Assembly: GCA_038093975.1 (NCBI GenBank)
Contig: JBBPTG010000476.1
Location: 1 to 10,821 of the forward strand
Origin: Chalciporus piperatus
Taxonomy: Eukaryota > Basidiomycota > Agaricomycetes > Boletales > Boletaceae
DNA: 10,821 nucleotides
Direction of reading: 5' to 3'
How positions within the stretch are numbered: position 1 is the stretch's first letter; each line of letters starts with the position of its first letter. Both the position numbers and the translations under genes were made by a program. A model generated the notes under the pieces. It saw nothing but the letters and a program-made list of their open reading frames with translations. It ran no database searches and was not told the DNA's origin. Positions 1-8,140 of the stretch are shown piece by piece.

Positions 1-148
1 TCCTCGTCGTGGCTCGAAGCTGGTCTTCAGCTATACCCTTGCTCAGTCGTTGATACCCTTCTTCGGCAAGTATGTCTAGAGTGGATCGTTTGAACCAATG
101 ATACTTTCCATTATGGAGCACTGGTACACCTGCGAGTCGGGAGATTTC
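1..148 (-). CDS. Possible partial CDS, unknown product, leaving the window at the left edge
   Basis: Read on the minus strand, one frame is open for about 49 codons from a candidate acceptor (CAAG, AG at 149-150) to the window edge. Its translation looks protein-like, for example a stretch reading VPVLHNGKYHWFKRSTLDIL, but I do not recognise a family. A stop lies just upstream in the same frame and no ATG follows it, so if the gene is real this must be an internal exon. A CTGAT branch-point-like motif lies about 18 bases before the AG. A second AG at 130-131 could be used instead. An open run of 49 codons can occur by chance, so support is weak. The gene would be divergent from the HET gene at 1178. 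Confidence 0.28.
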
Positions 149-273
149 CTTGATGACGAACGATGATCAGAATCCGAAGACGTTTGGACTCAGCATGATT
201 TCGGTTTGCGCTATAATGATGTTCTAGAGTGATAGATATGTCTTATCGTCTATAAATTGACCTCCGTGTTAAT

Positions 274-323
274 GTTGTCAATATACGGGACTCGCCCGTG
301 CGCGTGTACAGTCGTCGTTCTGT
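274..323 (+). repeat. Dispersed 50-bp element, copy A
   Basis: This stretch matches 9664-9712 in the same orientation, starting GTTGTCAATATACGGGAC in both copies. There are about four substitutions and one single-base gap over 50 bases. The other copy lies about 100 bases after a HET C-terminal relic. I see no open frame shared by the two copies, so it is more likely a non-coding or transposon-derived piece than an exon. Confidence 0.7.
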
Positions 324-330
324 GGCACAT

Positions 331-351
331 GCGTCGTCGTCGTCGTCGTCG
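331..351 (+). repeat. CGT trinucleotide microsatellite
   Basis: Six tandem CGT units at 332-349 are flanked by partial units. The run directly follows the dispersed element at 274-323. No gene model crosses it. Confidence 0.85.
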
Positions 352-1083
352 ACAGAGATATCGAGGCGATCACCTTGTTTTCGTCACCGAAGCGTTCGCA
401 TACATTCCCAGTCTAGACTGGATCGAGAGGGGGAAGAGGGTGTCATTCTCGTTCGAACGGAGCGGGCGTTGTCAGCAGGGTGAGCCTAGACCGATCGATG
501 AAGATGTCAGGGGATTCTATTACTCATGCTGCAATAAACTGTACCACCTCGTGCCTGGGACTCTGGACACCGTGTGCCCATCGTAGTCCATATCATGTGA
601 TCCAGACCGCACTTTTTGTGGGTACGCTTGGTCGCATCGTTCGAGCCATTCACGGGAGATAAGCGATCATCTTGCGCCCCTTGGTTTGGATGGATCTGCG
701 ACATGTGCTTGACTGTAAATGAATTCATCTTACCGTAAGCCAAGACTCACTTTCTTCACTTCTACCCATCGAGTCGTTCCGGTTGAGTTACCTTTGTTAA
801 TCTAATTTCGAATCTTGAGTTTGATGGAACATACTTACACTGCCTTCAATACACGGGCGTCTGTCCCTATTTCGTGTGTATAACGACGACTGCGGCGGCC
901 GGCCCCCATTCATGTTGGTCGGGTTCAAAAATAGGTGGCGTCTGTGGGATGATGCAACGATAGTGGTACTTACTTATGTACGAGTTTGGCTGGTGGCTGA
1001 GCGGCGGGAAGAGCGCTCGACGAACACGAGGCGCACTTGGCTGTGCGAACTGAGTGATACCGATCACTTGAACGAGAGACGCG

Positions 1084-1168
1084 CATATATGTAACGAACC
1101 GCTCGAGTGGACGATTGCAGGTTCTCACCCCGATCTCTCCACTTCACTGATTGCCTCCCGATTCCTCG
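1084..1168 (+). promoter_or_regulatory. Candidate promoter of the WD40-TPR-HET gene
   Basis: A TATA-like CATATATG lies at 1084-1091 and a pyrimidine-rich stretch follows at about 1127-1168, just before the proposed ATG at 1178. TATA-like boxes and CT-rich tracts near the transcription start are common in fungal promoters. The assignment rests only on position and composition. Confidence 0.3.
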
Positions 1169-1177
1169 TTGGTGAGG

Positions 1178-4100
1178 ATGTCGGTGACGAGAGGTACGTA
1201 CGAGTTGTTATAATGCGAGACGCTACCAGCGTGTGTTGACGATCCTCCACGTTTTGGTGTGAAAGTGATCAACAATCACAACACAGTACTCACAGTCGCG
1301 TTTGCTCCCGATGGTCGCAACGTCGTCAGTGGCGATGGTGGGTCCAAGCTTCGGCGATGGAATGTTGAGGACGGTGTTCAAGTCGGCCAGACCATGCGAA
1401 CACGAGGTTCTATCTACAGCGCCGTCGTCTCGAAGGATGGGCGGTGGATAGTGACTGGAGACTTTGGGGAGCGAGTTACCGTGTGGAACGCAGAGACTTA
1501 CAAGATAGTTTTGGAGATCGGAGAGCATAACAAGTGGGTGAGGACGGTCGACATCTCCCATGACTCGACGCGAATTGCATCTGGATCGGACGATCACACC
1601 GTTCGAATTTTCAGTCTCACGACCGGACAGAGCCTCCTTCCACCTCTCAAACATGACGGTTTCGTCATGAGTGTCAAGTTTTCGCCGGACGGTGATCGAA
1701 TCGCAACAGCTACTGATGGTCATTCTGTCCGCGTCTACAATGCACACTCGGGAAAAAAGGTACTCGGCCCTATCCCGATCAGTTCTGACGTAACCGCTCT
1801 CGCTTGGTCTCCAAATGGCAAACGACTTTTCGCTGCTACACGTGGCAAAATCACCTGCCTCGACACATCCACATCCTCGAGCACAGAATGGCAGATACAC
1901 AAGAACGATCCACAGACATCCATCGCCACCAATGGGAAGTTCATAGCGTGTTCGGCCGGCGCCTCCGTATCTCTGTGGGATATCGTATCGCGCAACAAAA
2001 TCGGGTCGACAATCAACTATCCCGCGACGGTGAAAGCTATCGCTCTCTCATCGGACGGGAAGTATCTCGCATGCGGACATGACGCCAATATCACAATTCA
2101 CCACTTCAAGGATTTCCTGCCTCGACAATATCTAGAAGATGTGCGTGCTCGTTCACTCACGACTTTCTATCTCGAACGACACAGCTATCTCCATTTCGCA
2201 ACCATGTCCCGATTGATTCCGTATTACAGATTCCTCTCATGCATGTAGACGGCGATGTAGTCAAGGCATGGACACAAAACGACCTCGTTAATACCGAATC
2301 GACGCTATCGGACGAGATCGCGAAGTCCTCGAACCCAGACCATCACATGTTTGCAAATCGTGCTCTCATACGTGCACGATTAAATCACTGGACGGCAGCA
2401 GTCAAAGACGCGAAACGGGTAACATCACACCTCTTCCTCCATGTTATCACGTTTACACGCTTCATGCACAGTCGCTCCGGACACAACTCTCGCCGATCGG
2501 TCATATCGCAATGGCCATCGCGCTCGCAGGTCGAGGCAATCAAGACGGTGCTCTCCGTGAGTTCGATCTCTCGTTCCGCGATGGAAACCCAAAGGACATC
2601 AAGCTGTTATTGTTGTTGAGGGTGCGTGTGTTACGAAACAGATGTTCATCGTAACTAAACCCCGTTACACTCAGTCCATTCTCCTGTTCACGTTCGGCAA
2701 ACACCAAGATGCCATTTTGCGCGTCCGTGACCTGCTTACCAATCCCTACAATGACGACGACAACGACTACTACGCTGACGACGAGGACAGCTTCTTGAAA
2801 GTACGATCATCACTTCGCCTTGCATGATAGCCTTCCTGACACATTCAAAAGCATTCCACGTCTGAAGCACATGTAGACACAGTACCACACACCCACAACC
2901 TCATCATCAATGCAAACGACGACGACGCATATTGCTTGCTACAGGCACGTGCTCGTGGTTATCGTACACCACAGTCATCGCTGATGCACTCGCAAGGTGT
3001 TTGGGAACATGTACCTCAAGAAAGGAGAGTATCCACGTGCAATCGAGATCTTCGAACGTGCCAAGCGCATAGCTCCCCCCGACAAAGCATATCTCCCACT
3101 AACGATGATTTCGCTGGTGAGTATCAGTGACTACATCCTGACCGATCATGACTTGCAGCCACAAGATCTTCAATTGGAGTTTCGAGGGGCTGGACATCAT
3201 TGTCCAGCGACATCTTTGCGAATCCCTTCACGAAAAAGGCAGTGTGGATGAAGCCGTGGAAGCTCTCCTTAGTATGCTCAAGACGCTAGGGGACGGGATT
3301 CGGGCAAGCAAGGTGCCCACGGATTGGGTCAAATGTGTGTTTTGAATCATTTGTACTTGGTTATCTGATGAGAGGAACGATGCTCGCTGTTAGATTTCAC
3401 GACCAAGTGTGCTACGTCGCTTGAAAGGCTTGGTGATGCAGCCGTCGACTCTGCGAATCACAAGGATGCCGTCAAGCAGTACAACACCGCACTCTCGCTC
3501 GGTCCCGTAAATCTTGTGAGTTTACTCATCAAGCGGAGCAAGGCCAGGGCAGCCATGGGATTGTGGGACGACGCACTCACTGATGTGAACAAGGTAGCTT
3601 TATTCTCCTTCATGGAGTGTATGGCCCTCACAATGTGTACGCAGGTAATCGAGATAGACCCTTCCAACCACTCGGCCTACGAATGCCAATACGTCGCACT
3701 CCATGGCGCGAAACGATACGATGAAGCCATCGAGGCATTCGGAAAAATGGTTTCGCAATCCGGTGATCCGAGGATACGTGGTGAGTGTCCCCGTGCACAT
3801 TTCGAAGCGCTACTAGTGGGTAACCTCGTCCTCCAGAGCTGCGGAACGACTGCATTTCGCAGACGATGGCCAAGATCGAGGAGTTCGCTAGCTTGATCGC
3901 CAAGATCTCGCCTCTCGTCCTCATCGACGTTCAAACCGGTCGTCTCTGTGATGCCGCCGAGCGCATGACAATATTCAAGTCGGATCCGGTGTTCAAAGAG
4001 CTCGTATTGTCTATGATGAAGGGAGTAGACGAAGAACGCATCCTGCGAGTAGTCACGAAATTCTTCGGATACGCCATGTTCTCGCACGTTTGGGAGGGGG

Positions 4101-5470
4101 AAGAGCCGAGTTACCAAGAGGTCAATGCACTGCAGTCCGTGCACAATCTGCCGAAGACGCACATGAACATCAAGCTCCGGAGGGTCTGCGAGGAGGCTGG
4201 CAAACTCGGCCATCGCTTCCTCTGGTCGGACACATGTTGCATTGACAAGACCAAGAGCGCAACTCTAAACCAGTCCCTAACATCCATGCACAGCTGGTAC
4301 GCCGGATCAGTGATCACGATTGTGTTCCTGGCGGGCGTGAAGTCCCCGTCGAAACTTGGTGACCTCGCGAATAGCAAATGGATGACACGCGCATGGACCC
4401 TCGACGAACTCCTCGCCCCGAAAACCATCCGTTTCTACGATTCTCAGTGGCAGCCGTATCTCGGTGACACTCTTCTCAATCACAAGGAGTCACCTGAAAT
4501 CATGCAGGAACTCGCTGACGCCTTCAGGATCTCCCGTCATACCATCATCACATTCAATCCTGCCGACCTCAGCGTCAGCGAGAAACTTCGTCTGGCATCG
4601 AGTCGTAATGCGACGGTCGAGGAGGACATTGCATATTCCCTCATCGGTATATTCCAAAGCGATATCCGTCCTCAATATGGCGAAGGGGATGCTGCGCTCG
4701 GTTATCTCCTTAAGGAGATTGTCGCTCGATCGGGCGAGGTGACCATCCTCGCGTGGACTGGGGAGTCATCATCGTACAACAGCTGCCTTCCTTCTACTCT
4801 CTCCGTTTATAGCCAGCCCCCGTACGCGTTACCGACTCCTGACGCAAGTGAAATGGAGACGCATACCGCCGAACTCAGGAAGGTGATGCCGAGGGAAGAC
4901 GTGATGGTGATTTATCAACGGGTTGCATATCTCCCCGCGGCTCGTTTCGCAAATCGACGCCTTCATCTCCCATCCATCATTTTCCGTGTCCGGAAGCTCG
5001 GTATGCAGATCCGTGGAACCAACCGGGGGGACCCGGATCAGTATCGAATCAAGGTATCTGGGCTAGGAGATGTTGAAATCACGACGACGGATGCGCTGCC
5101 ACTCAATGAGCCTCGGCGGCTCAAGTTGGTATGTCCATGGATCAGCTATATCAGAGGACCACGTACTGGCGTTGACGCAGTGGACGACTCGGACTCGGAT
5201 ACCGACTCAGACAGCGATGAGGGGACTGATGAGGAGTCAGGGACCTCTGCGCCAATGACCGCTGTCCCTGTTCCACAGGAAGATGAATATACTCGGGCAT
5301 TGAAATTGATTGTTCGCCTTGGTCAGCCGTTCAACGTGCTGTTGCTTCTACAGCAGCTTGATGGGGAGTACAAGAGGGTAGCTGCAAAGAATGAGATCGT
5401 GGTTCAAGGCCTTGGATCTGATGTCAAGGCGTTGAAGAACATCCGTGCGGAGGTGTTGGAGATTCTGTGA
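1178..5470 (+). CDS. WD40-TPR-HET domain protein (putative heterokaryon-incompatibility/innate-immunity type)
   Basis: This is a spliced gene, and every exon joins in frame. Proposed exons are 1178-1193, 1266-2140, 2185-2418, 2472-2621, 2675-2800, 2852-2944, 2997-3116, 3166-3334, 3394-3593, 3645-3780 and 3837-5470 (TGA), giving about 1,250 residues. Order: seven WD40 repeats (about 8-285), about seven TPR-like helical repeats (about 330-700), HET domain (about 787-900), HET-associated region, acidic D/S stretch (about 1155-1175), conserved tail. HET hallmarks are MFSHVW, WSDTCCIDK and RAWTLDELLAP. HET domains trigger incompatibility cell death in fungi and have been proposed as remote TIR relatives. 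The WD40 and TPR parts probably bind ligands or partners. No signal peptide, membrane segment or NACHT P-loop was seen. A split into two genes (WD40; TPR-HET) cannot be excluded. The exact 5' end is the least certain part. Confidence 0.8.
1194..1265 (+). other. Proposed first intron of the HET gene (acceptor ambiguous)
   Basis: ATG at 1178 is followed by five codons and a GTACGT donor at 1194. Two acceptors restore the WD40 frame: AG at 1264-1265 (72-bp intron) and AG at 1228-1229 (36-bp intron, 12 more residues). The longer intron is more usual in size and places the first WD repeat almost at the N-terminus. The WD40 frame itself is open back to a TAA at 1211 but has no ATG, so an upstream exon is needed. 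Confidence 0.45.
1266..2140 (+). other. Seven-repeat WD40 beta-propeller region
   Basis: Seven repeats can be seen, each with the pattern of a V..VAFSPDG-like strand, a SG-like strand and a final W/F/Y-D/N-like strand. Markers are VAFAPDGRNVVSG then RRWNVEDG; SKDGRWIVTG then VTVWNAET; HDSTRIASGSDD then RIFSLTTG; FSPDGDRIATAT then RVYNAHSG; SPNGKRLFAAT; ATNGKFIACS then LWDIVS; and SSDGKYLACG at the end. Seven is the usual number for a closed propeller. Such domains are protein-interaction scaffolds. The exon ends at 2140 on a GTGCGT donor. Confidence 0.85.
2141..2184 (+). other. 44-bp intron joining the WD40 and TPR parts
   Basis: Donor GTGCGT at 2141 and acceptor ACAG at 2181-2184 give a phase-0 join to the TPR frame. 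This is the junction that makes the WD40 and TPR-HET parts one protein. A later acceptor at 2229 (TTACAG, 89 bp) also keeps frame and would remove 15 residues. The shorter version is preferred because the extra residues read like coding sequence. Without splicing, the WD40 frame ends at a TAG at 2246-2248. Confidence 0.6.
2945..2996 (+). other. Proposed non-canonical GC-AG intron
   Basis: The exon ends CAG|GCACGT and the intron closes with CTCGCAAG, with CTGAT as branch point at 2981-2985. The length is 52 bp, the same as its neighbours. No GT donor nearby joins the upstream frame to the GNMYLKKGEY exon: GT sites at 2949, 2955, 2958 and 2964 all give the wrong phase with this acceptor. GC-AG introns are a known minor U2 class and typically need a strong CAG exon end, which is present. 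Confidence 0.6.
3594..3644 (+). other. 51-bp intron with no in-frame stop
   Basis: Donor AAG|GTAGCT at 3594 and acceptor GTACGCAG at 3644, phase 0. Removal fuses DDALTDVNK with VIEIDPSN, which rebuilds a textbook TPR junction. Retention would add 17 residues inside the repeat without breaking the frame. Confidence 0.65.
4076..4430 (+). other. HET domain core of the complete copy
   Basis: The domain begins at MFSHVWEGEEP and continues through LWSDTCCIDK (the family's W-x-D-x-x-C-I-D motif), an N-Q-S-L...WY segment and a hydrophobic strand, and ends at RAWTLDELLAP. The usual family form of the last motif is R-x-W-T-L-Q-E-L; here Gln is Asp (codon at 4403), whereas the broken downstream copy has Gln. 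Confidence 0.9.
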
Positions 5471-6040
5471 TGTTCGTTCATCACTGTTCGTTTTCGAAGT
5501 CATTCTTGCTGTCGTGCTGTCTCGTCTACTCGATTCCCTCTATGCTGTTCGTTCATACTTATCACAGTCTCCCTGTTTACGCTGTCTCATATTTCGGCTT
5601 TCTCTGCACTATTACCTAGCTAACTTGCATCTACTGCACACATGTCACCATGTTTCTTATCCCACCAGTGCTTTTGGTTTCGTACCATCTTGATCGTCTA
5701 CCTCTCACGTTTTGAGTTGCAAGCTGTCGTTTCGGGTCACTCGGGCCACTGAATATACTCGTTCAGCGGGAGATGCAAATCACCTAGGCTCACACAGTTT
5801 TGCCACAAGGGACTTGGGACGAAAGGCTTCTCTTGGGACGAATAGGGCTCCAATCCCAAGGCCAATCGACAACGAGGATGATGGCAACACCGACGAGTCC
5901 ACGCGCTAGCTAACATAACACTGTACACTGCTTTTCATCACCGTCATCATCGTGTTTGTCTGGTACATTCTCAGCCTTCCCGCCAGTTTGTTCAGTGTGG
6001 GCAGTTGTGCTACCTGGTACCGAGAACCGTGACGCGAAGA

Positions 6041-6078
6041 TTCCACTGGCTGGCTTTGAAACAAGTATGTCAGTGGAA
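6041..6078. repeat. Short inverted repeat (8-bp arms)
   Basis: TTCCACTG at 6041-6048 and CAGTGGAA at 6071-6078 are exact reverse complements, separated by 22 bases. It could form a small hairpin. No flanking target duplication or transposase was seen. Confidence 0.5.
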
Positions 6079-6227
6079 TAGAAATGAGCAGTCACGCGAC
6101 AGTCCCTTGCGATGGCCGGGCTCTCCGTTTCCGAATTCACGTTGCTCTCGACCAACTTGAATCATTCAGATCTCGCGTAATATTCTGCGCTTCACCAGCC
6201 CGCTACTCGTCATCGACGGTCTGGGCA

Positions 6228-6464
6228 TTAACATGCAGGTCGGTGAGCTGCACCCTGTGATGTTCGTTCTTCTGCAAGCCACCTTTCTCGAACCCACGGA
6301 GCTCCTTCTTCGAGGTTATCCTGTTCGCTTTCATCTCTCGTAGACCTGAGAGCGTCCGATGGACGAATATGTCAGTATGGCGAAGAAAGTGACCGTAAGG
6401 ACGGTGTAGAGGTATGTCGCGGATCGTTTGGCCCAGCCCATTGTCATGTTTCCATTGACGGACG
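6228..6464 (-). other. Possible decayed coding fragment on the minus strand
   Basis: One frame reads about 44 codons (6464 down to 6331) with a hydrophobic, membrane-like run (TYLYTVLTVTFFAILTY) and ends at a TGA. A second frame then continues for about 35 codons with an acidic stretch and WVRERWLAEER, ending at 6228. Together they could be a membrane protein split by one frameshift. A longer 148-codon frame overlaps both and looks less protein-like. I recognise no family. Confidence 0.2.
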
Positions 6465-6636
6465 AGAGCGCATTCTGGCATGGAGATCAGAAGCGCGGAG
6501 AATCCGGATCGGAGGTACTGTAGGATTATTTTCAGCTCTCGGCGCGTGCTATGGGAGGTGAAAGGCATACTGTTCCAGAGAACTCGATGATACCCTCCAG
6601 TATTTCTCCTAGGAATACAGTTAATCACCTGAATAA

Positions 6637-6834
6637 CAAGTACAAGCATGCAGACTAACCAGTTCCTACAACAACCTAGACTCTATCACGCTCGAATTAT
6701 TACTCTTCGTGTTGGCCGACACATATATCGAGTACAAGGCATCACCGATCGAATTTGCAAACAAGCCCTGGGAGTTGCAAGATTGCCATTGGTACTCCCG
6801 AGAACAGTTGAATTGGTCACGGTCGTGTTGGGTT
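6637..6834 (+). other. Unassigned open stretch
   Basis: This plus-strand frame is open for 66 codons between stops and reads like protein in its middle, for example LELLLFVLADTYIEYKASP and WELQDCHWYSREQLNW. It has no ATG at its start, so it would have to be an internal exon; CATGCAG at 6648-6654 could be an acceptor. I do not recognise it and found no neighbouring exon with a clear link. Confidence 0.2.
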
Positions 6835-7927
6835 TGACCTACGCTAGCGACAGCGAGTTCGAGGATTGCATGGTGAAGGATATGGTGGTGGCAGGCACGT
6901 CGACTCGATGTCGCCTTTCAACCCCATGACCTGCACTATATAGCGACAAAACTGCATGCTTACAGGACGTCACGGGACATCCGCACTGTAATAAAGCCAA
7001 ACCGCACTGATGGGCGAAAAAAAGTCCTACCGGCGCCGTGTCGGAATGTAGCATAGTCTGCGTAATCGCGCGAAAGATTGACTGCATCGATAGTGACGGT
7101 AATTGGGCGTCTGCAGTCAGCTTAACGCGAACGAACGCGAAGTAGTGAGCGCCCGGAGATACCCTGGACCACTTTAAGGAAGGAGACGAGGTTGTGAAAG
7201 AAATCGAAGCCTCAAATTACTCGAACTCACCAATCGGATCGGCAAGGATATGCAGGAGACGGTGAATGGAGATCAAAATAATTGCGCAAGAAACCAACAA
7301 ATTTCACCTTCAACTGTGACATTACCTCGCAGACTGTTTCTGGAAAATCAATCCCACTTTCCGTTTTGCTCCGGACGCACCTGGGGAACAGACGAAGGAC
7401 GCGAGTTGTCATCCGTCACTCAAGCATAAGCTCCTTCAACCCACCACCGCTTCGAGTGTGGGCGGTCTATTACTAGGGCATAACTGAAGTAAGGTGGATT
7501 TCAGTAGTCAAGGCTAGGTCCGAGTGGCTATACACAAGGTCAAATCCCGCCTAGGGGGTTCAGGAAGGCGCACCAGCACCACAGGTTACATCCTCTGCAA
7601 ACACGGGCCCGTTAGACGACGATTGGGGCATTTCTGAATTTTCTTCACCACCGCAGTCCCAATCATGATCTACATCTGCCAACGCTAAGCCCGCTCTGGA
7701 TCGAAACCCACAACCCGACGATTTTACGTCCTCAGACAGTCAAAGACACCAATCTCAACGCCCGTCTCGCTCTCTTACACATACACCTGGAGACTTTGAC
7801 TGTGGAGATCGCGAGGATAGGCTACTGGACGAACTCTGACCACATTGGCACGTTCTGAATCCGGGATACATCTGATCCTAGTGCACAACCCGACGATGAT
7901 ATACTGGGCAATCTAGGAAAGCCTGTA

Positions 7928-8004
7928 GTGCGTTTTATTCCCCTGTCATGCATTCACGATCGACTAATATCGCGCATATATTCACCCTTTTACCCTAATC
8001 ATAG
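7928..8004 (+). other. Relic intron in the auxilin-like pseudogene
   Basis: GTGCGT donor at 7928 and ATAG acceptor at 8001-8004, with CTAAT as branch point at 7995-7999, join LGNLGKPV to the UBA exon in phase 0. A kept intron argues that this copy arose by DNA duplication or in-place decay, not through an mRNA. Confidence 0.5.
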
Positions 8005-8140
8005 CTTCCCCAAATCCATCAGCCTCTACACGTGCCAATGCTCGTTCACCAGATGGGCTTCTCACCTATCGACGCACGTGCAGCGCTTGCCAATACCGTG
8101 AACGAAAACGGTTTCGAAGTACAGGTTGCTGCAGAATTGT
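8005..8140 (+). other. UBA domain remnant
   Basis: The stretch reads VPMLVHQMGFSPIDARAAL and continues with NTVNENGFEVQVAAEL. The MGF(S) signature, the helix-2 Ala pattern and the final A-A-E-L match the ubiquitin-associated fold, which binds ubiquitin. It is the best-preserved part of the pseudogene. Confidence 0.7.

Larger units (their letters stand above)
149..1177. other. Intergenic region without a recognisable gene
   Basis: I found no convincing coding region here. Several short open stretches exist on both strands, the longest about 109 codons around 257-586 (+). Their translations are dominated by Arg or Cys runs or have no family character, and none joins to another by plausible splicing. 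The stretch holds a 50-bp repeat element, a CGT microsatellite and, at its right end, the probable promoter of the HET gene. Confidence 0.5.
2185..3780 (+). other. TPR-like solenoid region (eight exons)
   Basis: Helical-pair repeats run through the spliced exons. Examples are ANRALIRARLNHWTAAVKDA; IGHIAMAIALAGRGNQDGAL; GNMYLKKGEYPRAIEIFERA; QRHLCESLHEKGSVDEAVEA; GDAAVDSANHKDAVKQYNTA; SKARAAMGLWDDALTDVNK followed after splicing by VIEIDPSNHSAYE; and ALHGAKRYDEAIEAF. The A-G-Y-A-P spacing of TPRs is clearest in the last three. Introns at 2419-2471, 2622-2674, 2801-2851, 2945-2996, 3117-3165, 3335-3393, 3594-3644 and 3781-3836 are all 49-59 bp. TPRs usually mediate protein binding. Confidence 0.75.
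5471..7569. other. 3' flank and intergenic region without an assignable gene
   Basis: The first 200-250 bases after the TGA at 5468-5470 are T/C-rich and probably form the 3' untranslated region. After that I recognise no gene. Open stretches exist on the minus strand at 6203-6649 (148 codons) and on the plus strand at 6637-6834 and 7178-7429. None shows a known domain, and their lengths are not far from chance. A short inverted repeat lies at 6041-6078. Confidence 0.5.

Noticed and set aside
257..586. A 109-codon open stretch on the plus strand
   Set aside because: It includes a poly-Arg run from the CGT microsatellite and part of the dispersed repeat, has no family character, and does not extend by splicing.
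1223..1900. A 225-codon open stretch on the minus strand
   Set aside because: It lies opposite the WD40 exon, whose repeats are unmistakable. The long antisense frame is a shadow of the coding strand's codon use.
3677..4213. A 178-codon open stretch on the minus strand
   Set aside because: Antisense shadow of the TPR/HET exons and it crosses the 3781-3836 intron.
1178..5470. A NACHT/NB-ARC NTPase hidden between the WD40 and HET parts
   Set aside because: No GxxxxGK[ST] P-loop or Walker B pattern was found in the spliced translation. The middle is filled by TPR repeats.
5733..5760. GAATATACTCG shared with the HET tail exon, as a possible fourth HET relic
   Set aside because: The match is limited to about 11 bases and the surrounding translation does not follow the HET tail.
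6041..6078. Inverted repeat as a transposon end or terminator
   Set aside because: The arms are only 8 bp, no target-site duplication or transposase was seen, and hairpin terminators are not expected for RNA polymerase II genes.
6203..6649. A 148-codon open stretch on the minus strand considered as a gene
   Set aside because: No domain is recognisable, and overlapping frames contain more protein-like patches. It is kept only as part of a weak observation.
7178..7429. Plus-strand open stretch of about 83 codons
   Set aside because: It has no start codon, no recognised domain and no partner exon. Its length is compatible with chance in this window.
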